The notes under the pieces: model-generated
Database searches by the model: none
Seen by the model: only the letters and a program-made list of their open reading frames with translations
What the model was told of the DNA's origin: nothing
Program-made: the position numbers and the translations under genes
Shown here: positions 1 to 16,780 of the stretch, in pieces
How positions within the stretch are numbered: the stretch's first letter is position 1
Layout: each line of letters begins with the position of its first letter
From: Glandiceps talaboti
Taxonomy: Eukaryota > Hemichordata > Enteropneusta > Spengelidae
DNA length: 64,000 nt
Direction: 5' to 3'
Assembly (NCBI RefSeq): GCF_964340395.1
Contig: NC_135568.1
Location: 5,843,079-5,907,078, forward strand

Positions 1-3000
1 TCACAGAATGTCAAATGCAAAAAGCTGTCATTAGAAATATTAATGCCATTATGCAAACAAGCTCTAAACTAAAAAAATAAAAAAATAAACTAATATTTTC
101 TTTTTTAAATCAAACCTCTTTCACTGAAATATTAGACAAAAGTACATCGAACATTCTTCTCGTGTTGTTTCTACATTGCTGCCTAATGCATAGATACCAT
201 GGTAACTCGCTCCAAGGGGATCCCTGGAAATGTCATATATTCAAAGAAACACTTCGACATTTTGACGCCGAATGAATCAACAATTTATTGCGATATCGCG
301 ACAATAATGAAATATGTATCGCTTATTGTAATTTATTTAAACAGCAAATATAGAAATGCTTTGAGATCAAAGGAGTTATTGTCCAGGTAGGAAACTGGCC
401 GGTTATTGTAACCGCGGGAGTTTCTTTTCAAAAAACATACCATATATTCAACCTATTAATTCAAATAATATATCATTTTTATTTATTTCAATAGAAGTGA
501 ATGTAAACTTGCTGGCTACCGTTTCTTGCAAATAAAGTTTGGATTTATTCATACCAATGGCATTATTCTGTAATATTAGACATCGCATGAGTTCTCTTTA
601 CCCCTTTTAATATACATATCTCGGCGTCCGCCAAAAGACCGTTTCTCTTTTATGTCTGTAGGTATTCAAGCTCACATGTTGGTTTTTTCGAATTTTAACT
701 TTTAAGTTGAGTAGACAGTCGTCTCAAAACACTGACAACTGTTTGCCCTGTTAGCATATTGGATCGTTTAAGCCGAAAGTAGGATGACCCTTACTTTATG
801 TACAGAGTAAACTTTGAAAAGTGGAAACTTTAATGGGGGAAAATAAAACTTTTATTGCATTTTAACCATTAGTAGCACATTTGTTTAACGTAAATCATTA
901 TTTCTATGCCTGTTTGAGCTTAAGACTGTAGGTTATGCAATCAATAAACAGTCAGCTGGCCCATGTGGATATCTTTAAGTACATTATTATGTCTCATAAT
1001 TCAATCCTCTCAATTGCCTATAGCTACGTGTATGGCTCGTTTCGTCGCCAGTCCCAGGGTCCACTGCTCCCCAGTTATTCAGAATTCGGTCGGTACAAAT
1101 CCCAACCAGGCCGACCTTTATTTTTTGGCTTCAAATTATTCAGATCCAAATTACCACACTACTCATGTTAATCGGATTGAGATGCTTCTTAATATTCTTT
1201 TTAAATTTCATTAGATTAGTTTTCAAATGTGCTACAAGTTATCAATACATAGTCAAAACAAGCAGCGAAACAATTTTCGTTCGAATCCGGAATGAACGTT
1301 AAGTTAAGAATGACTGTCTGGTGTGTGAAAGACTCCTGAACGGCAGCCACATGTGTTCACATTCAATAGTTTTCATAATCAGTTTGGAAGTATAATACAT
1401 AGAGACTTCGCTTTGTCCTGTTGCACCAACCGATTCAGAACTTACTCCAAATCTCCATATACCGTTTCTATACCCTTTTGGTGTGTACATTATGCCGAGC
1501 CTACGTATTACATTGAAACGAAGACAGTCAATGTATTGAGCCGTAGCAACTTCATTGGTTCTAAAAGACATGCCTTGTCAAAATTGAATAATATTCTGTC
1601 ACATATTGGGTTATAAAAAGTACAGTACTGCTTCCTTAACATTGCTTCAGAACCCAACAGTGAATACACTCTATATTGTACTGAATTTAGGGATTGATTA
1701 AAACGAAATAGCTATCTCAAAAGTTGTCTTCACCGCGTGATTTCAAAGTAACCATTAGCATTGCCTTACTTGAGTTGAATCCTCAACATTCGCTGTGTTT
1801 TCCATGCTGTTTTACTGCATCAATCTATTATACCAGAACCTCTGGAGAGTTTAACTCATTAAACCAATGTTTCGGTCACGTATTTCACACATGCCAATCG
1901 GGAGTGATTCATGCAGCTTTTATGTATGTTATTTCAATGGAATATTCCAGTAATTTCATGTAATTTGTTTAAACATTACGGAAATCGAGTCCTCGATATT
2001 TGAATAACAATGCACAAGCATAAACGTCTGATTCCAGAGGTGTCGTGATAATATTATATATATGGCGTTCTTGACAGATAAAACACAACCGTTACAGTTA
2101 AAGTTGTATAGGGTGGGGGTTATAATGTTTCTTTTGCTAGTGTACAATTTACATAATACTGTTACGTTCTGGGGATGCTTAATGTTACGTTTCCGTGTCT
2201 AAGTAGTGTAGTCGTGGGTAGATCGGCAGAACGTATCGTCTATCTTTCTAGGGTTCAGGATCTAACGACCTTGTCTAAGTTAGAAATTAGCCAAACAGGT
2301 ATCCTCACTCACAATTACGCTTTTACACTCAGGCAGAGAGAGACACCGCACACCAACTGTTGATTGAAACTATTGGAAGAGACGATTAAGTAAAGTGTGT
2401 GTCTAAAGCAGTGTACGCGCATCGATAATATGCAGCACAGCAAAAAAATGCACACTCATTTAGTTGGCTAACTATGTAATTGGGTAAAAGAATTTGCCAT
2501 TTCATTTCGGCAAATAAACATGCCTCATTCCTTGCCTTAATATGTAAACACATCACTATATGTATAATAAACAACGTGTGTACTTAACGTCATATCGTTG
2601 ACGAATGTATTGTGTCGGTGTACAGGAGTACGAGTAAGGACGTGAGAATGGATGCTATAAAATCTTTGTTCAGAAACCTAACATTAAAGACATTATTTGA
2701 ACTACATGTACTTGCAGCACAATCCGTTTACATTTAAAGGGATGCGTGATTGAATGAAATCGATTAGGAGAAACCATATGGCATTTATTGAAAACCTTGC
2801 AATGAATTCTTGTTTCAGGAGGTCATGTACACAGTGTATATAGCTCATTTTACAGAGAAATCAATGATGCCAAGAATGGCATAACCTCCCCAATCGTAAT
2901 TGATAGTTACATTGGGGAAAACAAGTCAACATATGTCCATATTACTTGGTTTACGATTCCACGTTAACAACCACCAATCCCTGCAAATGTCGGCTAATTT

Positions 3001-3533
3001 TAAAGTGTATCAGCCAATCACGAAGCCGTATTCGTATACCCTGAAAATTCAAATGAGTTGATATTTTGGCAGTTTTTGAAACAAAGATAAACACCTTAAT
3101 ACGAAACGTATAACAGAGAACTTCTTCCTGAGGCGCATTGTACCTTAATAAGGTATCAAGGATACCGATACAAGCATTTACATTCGGGTAAACCATCAAG
3201 CCATAGCATTAGATCATGGAGAGATGCAAACAACCGTTACAGTAAGAAAATACCGTCCAACGTATTATCATATCGCGGTGAGAACATTACAATGTGATCC
3301 TTGATAAATCACAAGGGGAATACTTAGCCATGAAGGGTGGGACAGCTGTTTCCGGAGTGATTGTCAAATGACAGCTCTTTCATACAACCTTGAGAAATTG
3401 CTCAGCTTTTACATTTTCCCAGTAACAATGATTACATAATGCTTGGTGACTATAGTTACTTCATTACAAAACACATGAGAGTATAATTTAACGAAATGGT
3501 TTTACTGACTGACGCGTCTCAAGGAGAACTGAG
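1..3533. other. No gene recognised
   Basis: AT-rich sequence with only short open frames (up to 90 codons) that lack recognisable motifs or splice context. No repeats of note. Confidence 0.6.
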
Positions 3534-3565
<32 letters not shown>

Positions 3566-3590
3566 ACCCTACCCTCCTTTCTCTCACCGT

Positions 3591-3682
<92 letters not shown>
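3534..3682. repeat. (CT)n microsatellite, interrupted
   Basis: Two pure CT runs (3534-3565 and 3599-3682) separated by a C-rich interruption. The long Ser-Leu and Arg-Glu frames here are translations of this repeat. Confidence 0.97.
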
Positions 3683-5560
<1,878 letters not shown>

Positions 5561-5787
5561 AAGTGACTCGATGGGTAGATAGCAAAAGATCGAAGTCGTC
5601 CTTACTTCCAATCCCAAGTTGAAATCAAGGATGACTAATAGAATAAAACCAACAGCGCTCATTCGAACGACGAAAAGTGTTAAGGGAAAAGTGACGTAAT
5701 AAAAGGTGTGAAAATAAACTTCAAGATAAGATGTGCAAAGTCAGTTATGTTTGCCAGATGGTTCGTTTTCATTAAGTCCATGTCAAT

Positions 5788-5792
<5 letters not shown>

Positions 5793-5820
<28 letters not shown>

Positions 5821-5840
5821 TAAATATATATATATATATA
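5793..5840. repeat. (GT)n-(TA)n microsatellite
   Basis: GT run to 5820 followed by a short TA run. Confidence 0.95.
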
Positions 5841-8800
5841 TTTATAACATTTCAAAATTTCAAATTGGCATATAATTATATAATTATGAGTGCTGTCGAG
5901 GGTATCGGGTAAATATGTACAATGTAGTTCGCACTGCATGATGTCGAAAAGATATTATTTATCTTTATCTAACATAATGAGGCAGATTTAAGTTACCCTG
6001 TATACTAACTTTTAAAATGCAACCTAATTTTCACATACTAATACTAGAGATTTTGTCCACAACACTTGCCACCTAATGTCGTGGAAATCGCAATCAATCC
6101 TGAAAAGTTGGCAGACAAATTAATTACATATTATGAAGCCCGACAACCATATGAAATCGCTACAGGCTCCTGCACGTCCGCTATTTTTTCAACATCAATA
6201 TTTGTCAACAGTAGACAGGAAGCACCTGAATGTCTTTGTGAGATAGAAACGCTAATTTATTTTGATGGTTGAATAATGAGAGAAGTTTTAGGTTCCTCGT
6301 CTGCATTTGGAGAAGTTGTCGGCATCAAGACTATAGTTGTGATCACTGACTGCGATGTTTCAATTGTACCCTACGGCAGTGCAATATTTCCGTGGCTCCC
6401 TGGGGTGACATGCTGGTACATACGGTTCATGTATCTAGCAAGTCAACGTCAATGAGGAGCAATGAACTGACAAGAGTGAATCGTCACCTTTGCCCTTGTT
6501 AAAGCCTTAAAGCTTATTATCCGTTTCGTGAGCTATGACTTCATTGGTCAGGAGAATGCACTGTTTGTCCCTCGTTTACTAAAATGGCCCCTTACCTCTA
6601 AAACTACCCACAATTTAAGGAACCCCTGTCTCTGGTTTACTACTTTGTCATATTTGTCAATTCGTTGACATAATTTAACTTAGTGATGGCAAATGAGAGC
6701 TAAAAATGCACTCACATACCACTTCAATCATTTACTCAGTTCCATATGTTGATATCTCGTGTACATTATTTCTTAAACAATTGACAAGTTTTGACGCTTG
6801 ATTTAGATGGTAATATTTGTACATATCAAAGAATAAGTCTTCTGCGTTCGACATACCCCATTACTGCACATAACATAGAACCCGAATTCAGTGAGAAAGA
6901 ATATAATTGTATTGAAGCACTGCAGAGGCTTGCAAATACTGTAGTTGGTAGGTGAATTTAAATAGTTTCACGTGGGTGATTATTGCCACCCAGTAAGTAT
7001 ATATTTTGTCTAAACAAAAAACATCTTGGTAAGTTTTAAAAGCAATTTCCCCTTATACTCATTCTTTGAAAGTTCATCATATGCAAAACGACGAGCTAAT
7101 TTATATTTTAATAGTATACAAGATAGAAACCACACTTTCCATATTTTATCGAATGATTTACGCGAATGTACACTAATTGTTGTTTCACAATGTAATATTA
7201 AAATGACAACAAACGCCCATTACTTAGTTTGGTATTTGGAACATGGTGTTTTCAATGTTGATTGTAAGATTAAAAATTGCTTGCAAACCAGAAATCGAAA
7301 AGAGCAATTTGCCCCCTTCCATACCGACATTAATTATCGTATTGCGTGTGCAACTTTGCCATTTTGGCATTTACTACTAATCAGTTACGTTGGAATCGAT
7401 CATAAAGATCAGATTGCAATATAATATAGGATCGTATATAATTGAAATGAATGTCAGGTTGTGAATTAAACACTAATATATGATTATACATTAATTTTCT
7501 AAGTGACTACATGGGATACCAGGCCGTGCTGTTGATAAGTTACATGAGATGTCCATAAACCAAAACGGCACAGCACCTTGGATGTACACAGACTTGTATT
7601 GTATTCCATCATTTAATAAGTCTTAGAACAGTTTTATTGTCACTTTTCATAACAGTTCACTTTCACAAACTGATTTCCAGTTCCCCTGTCATTATATGCA
7701 CACATAAACATGGCATAAAACTGTTAACTGTTCTTATCAAACCATGGTATGTCAAGTATCTGCCGTTCCAACATGCTGAGCCAAGAGTTATTAATCCCAT
7801 CTATTTATTACTTTCTCTGTTTGTAACAGTTCCATTCGTGCATGGTCTAGTGTCGGCAGTTGTAAGAATTCTATAAAACATAGATTTTAGATATAAGGAC
7901 ATGACGTTAAAAATGCAAATTAATATAGCTATGGCACCATTGTAAATGTGATGGGTAGTAGTGCCATTTATTCTAGAATGATTCCATTTTAAATGTATAC
8001 TTAATTTATACCTTCGCCGCTGTCTAAATTTTAGCCTTACATTGCTCCTCATTCGAAACATGACTTACAGCATATAGTGCAAAATAACAAGATTTAAAGC
8101 TACACAGGAAAGGAATCAAATATACAGTGCTTTCAAGTATCTCATTTGATGGCTCATATATTGTCACAAAATAATAAAATACAACGAGTCGTATGTGTAG
8201 TTAGTGTCTATTGTAAACCTTTTGATCGCTTTATGACTAAAAACATATTGATTAGTATTGTTACAACCAGCATTATTACACCTATAATGTTGTATGACTG
8301 ATACTATTTAATCCATAAAGCATGTTGCTAAGATGACTGAGTAACCTTATTGCGGCTATCACTTTTAAATGTTTGGTGTAAACAACATATTTACGACCAT
8401 GAACTCTTGTAAGAGCAATAAGCATTACATGTAGCGCATACATATTTATAAAGTGACTATACTTATCAGCGTATATCCTTTCGTATAGACCAACAATATC
8501 CAATGTCATAAACCCAGTACCTGGCATTATGCATTGGAGCCCTTAGGCAAAAACCATGCATCACTTTTATCGAAAGTCGTTCCCATTCCCAGTTTGAATC
8601 AAATATATTTTGTCTTGTATTGGAAGTTACAAGATAATATAGCATGTGAGGAGAGTAATTAAATGTGGCAAAGTAAACATTCTATATCTGACACTGATAT
8701 GTTTTTTCCAGTGAAGTGCACCTTTCAAATGTATATGTTATGACGTGCCCGAAGTAACAAGGTGGTTTCTATGTTTGTCCACAGCTGATCTTACTTAGCT

Positions 8801-11800
8801 GTTACAGTAATTGTTTTCTTATATATTTGCATTTCGTTATGTACAAAGTATGGTATATAGAATAATTGTGTCACTACGAACGATAGGGGCAATATCCAGC
8901 TACAATGTGGCTGTTGTACAGCACATATGCTCGTATCCCAACCCATGATATTTAAATAGCATCACACAATACAAGCCCATTGCATAACCAGAGAGTTCAT
9001 GACACTTGAGTATGTCGTTGAACCTGGCAGATCTTCAGGGAGAGACATCTTTAGAGAGATGACAATCACAAGGCAACCGTTAGCACTATCAGCTGCTGAG
9101 ACTATACTACCATTTTAACGTGAACCCGCGATCGCCAACAGGATATTAATTACCTTTCCCCAACTTCTATGTTACCCACGGTGTGGTGAGACGGAAAACA
9201 AGTATGGCTTTTGGGTAATGCCAAAAGTTAATTAGGCCCAGCTATAATGCCAATCCGTAGATTTGTAAATGAAAACTATTTTTAGAACAAGCGGGACCGT
9301 GTTGCTATATTTTCATTTCTAGCTCTCATCTGCTTGCCATAATTAAGTACATGACATCATCAAACTTCCTAGCTAAATTAAACATCTAGAGTATAGATAT
9401 TACAATTAATATTTATATAACACAAATGTATATTTGAATCCGCTGTGCTATCTTAATCCACGTGTATCTAAAGTATTCCTAAATTGGTTACGTACTATTA
9501 AAAAAAATGATAAATGTGAAGCATGCTTAGTACTAGCTTTGCTTAATAAAGTCGACGAGCGTTTTCATTTCTTAATTTAAATGAATTGGATAGGGTAGTA
9601 CGCGAGCAAAACGCCTTCCAAGATACATAGCTATAGGACATAGCGTAAAGTCATATAACCGTCTTCTCGTATGTGAAATGATAACCTAGAGTGATTGCGA
9701 ACGTAATAGCATCTAAACGCAATCAAAGTAATAGATTCTTCAAAATCTGAATGTACATCTTGCACGGCTTTGCCTAACAGCATACGCCAATCCTACATAA
9801 ACTTTGATTCAATTGCAATGGCACCATTTGCTTTCTTAATGTCGGTTACCATCAACTGCATGCAAGGCGCTTAAGGTAGCGAACTAGGTTATCACAAGGA
9901 TTCAACAATCAAACTCGTGTAATTATATCCCCTATAATTGATTTCTAGAAGCCTGCTCATATCCAACTCATTACACGCCCGAACGAATATAAATGCACGC
10001 AAAACCGAAGAGAAAAGTCAAATATCGCTGGCAAAAATTAGTCATAGGAATAAAAAATCTCAAAATGTTAACGTGGAATATTTACACTAATAGTTTTGAA
10101 GTAGTTTTGAAATATGTATTAACAACTGTGCCACGACTTTGTCTCACAATTTCAAAAATCTAGTAAAGAAGATGTCATGTTTAAATTGTGTACAAAGCGT
10201 TACATATTTCATACCAGGTCTGTTCAATCACAAGCAATATATTTTCTTTTATTCTAATGTGCAAGACTAGATGTAAACTGAATTGCTGTCCGTAAAGGCG
10301 AAAATGTAAGCCTTCAGATTGTTGTCGCTACACTCACTTGTCGGAATGCAAAACTCATGAGCTAACATTGCCCTTTTAAGGTAAACTAATTATGCAAATG
10401 ACTAGTTTAAAATGAAACTACAAGTACAAATGTAAAAATGTAATATTACATATATGTAATGTGAGTGTCTTCTTGATCAAAGTTTCTTTAAATTCGGAAT
10501 TAATATTCTAATGATGCTTTCATGGTCGGAGGAAATTAAACATAAGTTCTCGTAGTATGTATAAACATAATCCGCTGCTCTTTTTGTGGTTGCTAATAAA
10601 ATAATGTAAAATACGAAAATGGCTTAAATGTAATCCAATTTTCCGCTACTTCATCAAAGCTCCCGACAGGAACGACGTAGTTTTCCCTCTTAGCTAACTA
10701 AGAGTAATCCCAGGGAAAGGAAATCTCTGATGAAAGTTTTCATGTAAAGCTAAACAAAAGGAAACCCACGCCATTAAAGTTCAAAACCCAACGGACGACA
10801 CAAATGGTGGCTGGTAATTTGACGTCAAGTACAAAACAGATAAAAAACCCAAGATGATATCATTGCTTTTCACTCATATTCATTAAAGATTAATTACACG
10901 AGACATATTCTAACTTAAAGGCCAGGGTTTAGTATTATTTTATCAGTGGAGCCATGAGGATTACATAGGGTTATACTTTCGTTCTGGGCCAACTTTTTCT
11001 ATTGTTTGTCAGACAACTGTTTTTTTTATATCTAACGTTTTAATGCTATTTTCAAGGTTGGCCTTTAAGGGAATACATCGAACGAAGAGGTGTAATTTTT
11101 AGCAAATATGTATTATGTATATCACGGTTTTAAATCAGTCCACATTGTAAATATATTTCAAGGCGATTTTATAATGACATTTCATTTTAAATGCACTTCA
11201 TTGCATTTAATCTAGAATTTATAAATGGGATATTACAAGTCAAACCTATTCATGACCAGAAACTTTTTTTTGGTTTCTATTTAACAATTTACGATTACAT
11301 GCAATTTTACAGCAATAATGGATCCGTTATTGATTGTAACAATTTATCACTACCGTCAGTCAGTTTGAACGAATAGAAAATGAATTACATACACCAAAAC
11401 ATTTGCAATGAAACATATGATCTATATAAATGAAGTGACAAGGTGATATGCAAACTATAAACTGATTGTCAATAATCATAAATCAGTGTATATTATTTCT
11501 CTTTAACTGATGGTAAATAATGGCGATTTTACCATTTGACCAATCTGTTTTTTACAATATCAAAGCAGCCAAGTCCTTCCGTTATTTTAATTTACTATCC
11601 ATTGAATTTCAAAAATAACATAACAAGAATATCAAGAATTATTTAACATTCGTTGTCATTTATCTTTAAATATTGCCTTTCACAAATGAATTTCGTGCGT
11701 ATATAAAATACGTATTAATATGTATGGGTATAGAATTTTAACCACTTTGTTGAATGTCATTTGAGTATGATTTTCACAGCATGAACACAAGTTCGCCACT

Positions 11801-12065
11801 ATACTATGGCAATAGGTACCTTTGTAGCTCGCCGACGTAATGGACAGCTGCAGATGGAACTTGTAGAGTGAGACACGACACATTTTAATTGAACACGACA
11901 ATATATGGGTTCTTAATGAACGTATGGCAAACACTCAGAATACGCTAAAGGTATCTATGATACAGTGAGAGATAACCATGTTGACATTACTGTGTTCTAC
12001 ATGTGACAGGTAATTATCACTGTGGTATTTGATACACATTATGGTCTAATCAATCGCGTTTTAAG
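5841..12065. other. No gene recognised
   Basis: Over 6 kb without a supportable gene. The longest frame is 132 codons (7026-7424, plus, TTG start). It has no ATG near its start, no motif and no splice context, and AT-rich random sequence can produce this. Confidence 0.55.
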
Positions 12066-12086
12066 TGGATTCGAATGTATCGTGTG
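12066..12086 (+). repeat. 21-bp unit duplicated inside the neighbouring array
   Basis: The 21 bp starting TGGATTCGAATGTATC recur exactly at 12337-12357, embedded between TGGA and TGTA tetramer runs. A segment of flanking unique DNA has been copied into the microsatellite. Confidence 0.9.
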
Positions 12087-12179
12087 ACAATTATTACATA
12101 TAGACAGGTTGTAGCAACATAATAAAAGGTATATTAAAGATAGCCTTAGATCAGCTATAGCCGAATATTACAAAAATGG

Positions 12180-12180
12180 T

Positions 12181-12223
<43 letters not shown>

Positions 12224-12826
12224 GCCTGTCTGTCTGTCTGTCTGCCTGCCTGTCTATGTATGTATGTATGTATGTATGTATGTATGTATGTATGTATGTA
12301 TGTATGTATGTATGTGTATATGGATGGATGGATGGATGGATTCGAATGTATCGTGTGTATGTATGTATGTATGTATGTATGTATGTATGTATGTATGTAT
12401 GTATGTATGTATGTACATACGTAAGTACGTACGTATGTACGTATGTATGTATGTATGTATGTATGTATGTATGTATGTACGTACGTACGTACGTACGTAC
12501 GTACGTACGTATGTATGTATGTATGTACGTATGTATGTATGTATGTATGTATGTATGTATGTATGTATGTATGGATGGATGGATGGATGGATGGATTGAT
12601 TGATTGATGGATGCATGTGTGTGTCTGTGTGTCTGTCTGTCTGTCATGTATTTATGTATGTATGTATGTATGTATGTATGTATGTATGTATGTATGTATG
12701 TATGTATGTGTATATGGATGGATGGATGGATGGATGTATGTATGTATGTGTGTGTATGTCTGTCTGTCTGTCATTTATGTATGTATGTATGTATGTATGT
12801 ATGTATGTATGTATGTATGTATGTAT
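12180..12826. repeat. Compound tetranucleotide array (TGTC/TGTA/TGGA/CGTA)
   Basis: About 650 bp in which TGTC, TGTA, TGGA, TGTA, CGTA, TGTA, TGGA and TGAT blocks succeed one another. Adjacent motifs usually differ by one base, as expected if point changes seed new slippage blocks. All long frames here are translations of the repeat. Confidence 0.97.
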
Positions 12827-12889
12827 CGATTTTGGTTGGTTGGTTTGAATGTTTGTCGGTTTGTGGGTGTCCGTCTGTACATAGAGTAG

Positions 12890-15800
12890 CTGAATAAAAA
12901 TCTCAATCAATATAACAAAGTATGCTTTAATTCAGCATGAAAATTGTAATGTTTACCGTTATTTTGAACTCAGAAGTTGCCCCTTTGGCAAATTAGTGTA
13001 CGGATCCTGACTGTTGACTTAACATTGCAATCTACAGTCTTCTAGGCTTCTACTAACCATTACTGTACTCTAACTCTATCTATCACGATACAAATTCGTA
13101 GTGCATAACAATCACACGACATCGAGCAAAGACGATGATTAAACGTGACTCGATTTGTCTTTCGTTGACATGTATTTTAATGTCACTGTGTAATTGAATG
13201 TCTGACCTTACTGGGCAAGTAGAAGTGTTAACCTTTCTCCTACTTCTATGTTGTTGTTTTAGCAAGAACTCCATTTCCACATGTAGCATACACACTTCTT
13301 TTAAAGTTACCAAGATACTGTTAGTATTACGATAAATTGTACATAATGTTTGGATACAAAAATACAATACTTGACTTTAGTCAAAAAACAAAAAAACATG
13401 TCATGTGTTTGTGGACTTCTTTGAACGCAGCATCACAGCGAATTCTAAAAACCACATTGCCTTAGATGTTAAAAATGAAAATTGGCTTTTAAAGTCAATT
13501 ATAAAAGCTGCCTCCAGGGGGAGTAAATATGTCAGCTTCCAATATATGTAAATAAGTAAGGAAAGTTACTCATTTAACCCACTGTCAAACTGCACATACA
13601 CCTTTTGTGGTACAATATTATTGGAAAAGTGAATGCACAAGTCAAATCCAAACATAAACCCATGTCGCCATTACCATATTATCTTGGCGCATGCACCGTG
13701 CTCATTGAGGCGCGATTTTGATGAGATCATTAATAATATATGGATTAATTTAGGGACAGCACATCTTTAACGTTGCCAATTCATTATCAGCACTTAAATG
13801 TATTTTCGCTGTCGAAAATAGCTACAGAATAAACATTTTATGTTGGTTTAGATTCAAGAGAATAATATACCCATTGTAAGTCAAGTATGTGTCTATCAAA
13901 TATCCATTGAGTGATAAACGTATACTATCATGATATATCATATCCCACGCATGAAGAGATGTTTGGAGATATCTTTTATTAATTTTGTAAAGTTATTTGG
14001 GATTGGTGTTTCGTGGAAAGGTATCAATATATTCCTAGTATTAGGGAAGCGCTGCCATGACGACAACTAAATTCTTTTGGAACACTATCAGCAATATAAC
14101 TGCTTTGTTTGGTTAACATTTTTATTTTACAAAAAACATAATAACTGGAAAGATATTACCTCTTTATGAAATAGTTCCTTGACATATAGTTTGAGGGGTT
14201 TTATGTTTCTTTTGGAAATTAATCGGCATAGAACATTTTAATACGCCGTAGCACACTAATATACGTCTTTGCGTTCTGTTTGTTGTGCTATGAAATGGGA
14301 TATTTGAAAAAAAAACATGAAATGAAAACATATGGTCAGTTAATCCTGGGAAATAAACTATAACAGATATGATGTGAACGTGCCACCGTAGATTTGTTTT
14401 CAATAATACAAATTGTATCTATATCCTCATTGATACAGGCATATTTCGCTAAATTAAATTATGACTAGGTATTATTCTCGTGTCTTACATACCCATCTGT
14501 CAAGCATGTTGTGACAAATTTTTATTCTTAATAAAATACAATGATAAATATTATGTTAACTGTAGTACAAAATCCTTATCTCGAACAGTGTACATATGCT
14601 CTTAAAAAGCAGCTGGTGCATGTTAATCCAATGATAGTTGGAAAATTGCTAATTACAAGGCAAACTATGTAATTTTTAGCAAACATTTCACTCGTGATAT
14701 CGTCTTTCCCCTAATCATTTTTAAACTCAGTAAAATCCTCGAGATAACTAAAAATAATTTCGCAAACGATATACAAGTTAGGTTAATTTATATGCACAAA
14801 TTTCGCTAAATAAAAGTTAACCATTTCATGGCATAAGCACAAACAATATGGTGACGAAATAATTACATTCTATTACCTATCACATATAATATGCATGCAA
14901 CATTTTACAGTCAGCGAAATATCATTATGAATTTTTAGCAAAAGACGTGAAGCATCATATTTTTTTAAAATCAGTCTTCTCTCTTCAGAAACGCACATAT
15001 GGGAGCAATTTCAGTTCATGCCTCGTCAAAAGTGTATATCATAGCTGCTGAAAGTCGTCAATTTGTTAAAAGCAATATGTGACATGTTTGACGAAAAACA
15101 GATCCTGTCAAATGAGGTTATAAGTGTTTTAAACAAATGGTGTATTAACCTGTCAGTCTTTCCATGTGGTACACATTGATTTGTGAGGCAGGAAAATCTG
15201 ATGCATATCACCGAGAGTAATAACACTTTGATACACTTTTAAAGCATTCCTACTCATGTGGAACTACACAAAATCGTCAAATACCCAGCGCACACAAATG
15301 TTCATTCTAACAACCTATATGGGGTTGGTTAAAGTATGCTATTGAAATGTAAGCTTTCATTTAATCTTTCTAATGTCCTTAATTGCTCACATATGACGTA
15401 ATTGAGCGTAAATAGTCACAGTATAATAATCTCAAGTCCGTAAAGAGAGTATGGAATATAGGAAATAGCAAAAAATCTTGTGAATGAACACCACGTATGT
15501 TAATGGAAGGTGTACGTTTGAGGTATTTCAAAGCATACATCAACTAGATTAAGAATTCTGAATGACAACTTAAAGATTGCGTTTTCTTGTTTGCAGTTTT
15601 GCAACCTTTTAAGCTGTTACCATCGATAAGACTAAATACATAGTTGAGTTTAATGGACTTGTCCTTGCCACGTTCACAATGGGCGATAGGAGTCATTTAA
15701 AGCATAAAAATGTGAACGCTAATTCACCAGAAACCCCTTTGGCGCAGATATTCATTAGTCTTTGTAAATCTAAAGTAAAAGCAACAAATGTAGAATAGTT

Positions 15801-16180
15801 CTAATACTTCTACTTGACGTATTGTTTGACTTCAAGGAATAATGATTATATAAATGGAGAGTAAATGGATGTGAAAACGCAATGTCCACGCTAGCTATAA
15901 AGTGAATGAAGCTGTGCTTCAATATGTATTTCAAAAAGACAGAGTTATGTATATGATCACTAAATTTACCGAAATGAAATTACAAGGGCAAAATTTGAAC
16001 TTTTGAATACATTATTAATCATGCAAATATGAAACGTTAAAAGCTGTATATTTTTTATTTACAGACTAACATACAGTTGCAACTTTTCAATGTTTAACTT
16101 TCTACAAACAAACGGGTGGGGGGGGGGTAGAATTATAATTTCAATGGCTCTATTTGTAAACGGTATATACTTTAACTCAC
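12890..16180. other. No gene recognised
   Basis: AT-rich; frames up to 94 codons on the minus strand have no motif. Nothing else seen. Confidence 0.55.
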
Positions 16181-16262
16181 CATTCAATGGAGCAAGTTCT
16201 GATCCTGACCAGTTGCATTGGAATGATACGTTTCCATCTGACGGTCCGATTTGTTCTGTATT
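16181..16262 (-). pseudogene. Fibronectin type III-like fragment B
   Basis: The minus-strand frame reads GPSDGNVSFQCNWSGSELAP then LNGELKY. The W, followed ten residues later by ELKY, fits strands B and C of a fibronectin type III domain and matches fragment A at 16781-17012 with identical spacing. A good donor (AATG|GTGAGT) lies at 16181, and a start at 16255 (after ACAG) would make a phase 1-1 exon usual for such domains. If unspliced, the frame runs on through KYIPFTNRA to a GGGGGG-encoded proline run. No strand F (YxVxV) is visible nearby. It could be a real exon of an adhesion or receptor protein, or a relic. Confidence 0.35.
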
Positions 16263-16780
16263 CTACAAGGACTCTGTTGCTGATGAGATGTTTGTGACGA
16301 ATTGAGAAAACAGATACCTACAGGTGATGATACATGAGACGATACCATTATAATCAAGGGTGATGGAATCGCGTAGTCTATAGTTCTGTTACTTGACGCG
16401 CTATATAAGCACTATGAACCAATTGTTCTTAACTTGAACAGAAAGTGGAATTCCCAAATGCGGTTGATAAATTACGTTGGTAATAACCCCGAGGTGGCGC
16501 CCATACTTAATCTGTGAACTAAAAGAGGGCATTATTCGAACCAAAGAGGAAATTTGTTCTCCATGCTAAATATGCACATCAGTGCGATGTTTTCCTAAAT
16601 TCGAAATCACCAATTGAGTAAACCAGGGTGCGTATTGCTCAATTATTACTTTGAGATATTCAGAAAACAGGATCTAATATTTTCTGGAAGTCCAAGGTCG
16701 TTTCCATGCAGAGCATTGTTAGCTTCAATTCGACGATTTCAAGCGAATATCCTGTTATTTATACTACTCGAGAACACAGA

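Noticed and set aside
7026-7424. 132-codon plus-strand frame
   Set aside because: TTG start, no ATG near its beginning, no recognisable motif and AT-driven composition; compatible with chance in 64 kb.
12168-12910. Overlapping frames of 80-159 codons on both strands
   Set aside because: Tetranucleotide repeats whose unit is not a multiple of three stay open in several frames; no protein is implied.
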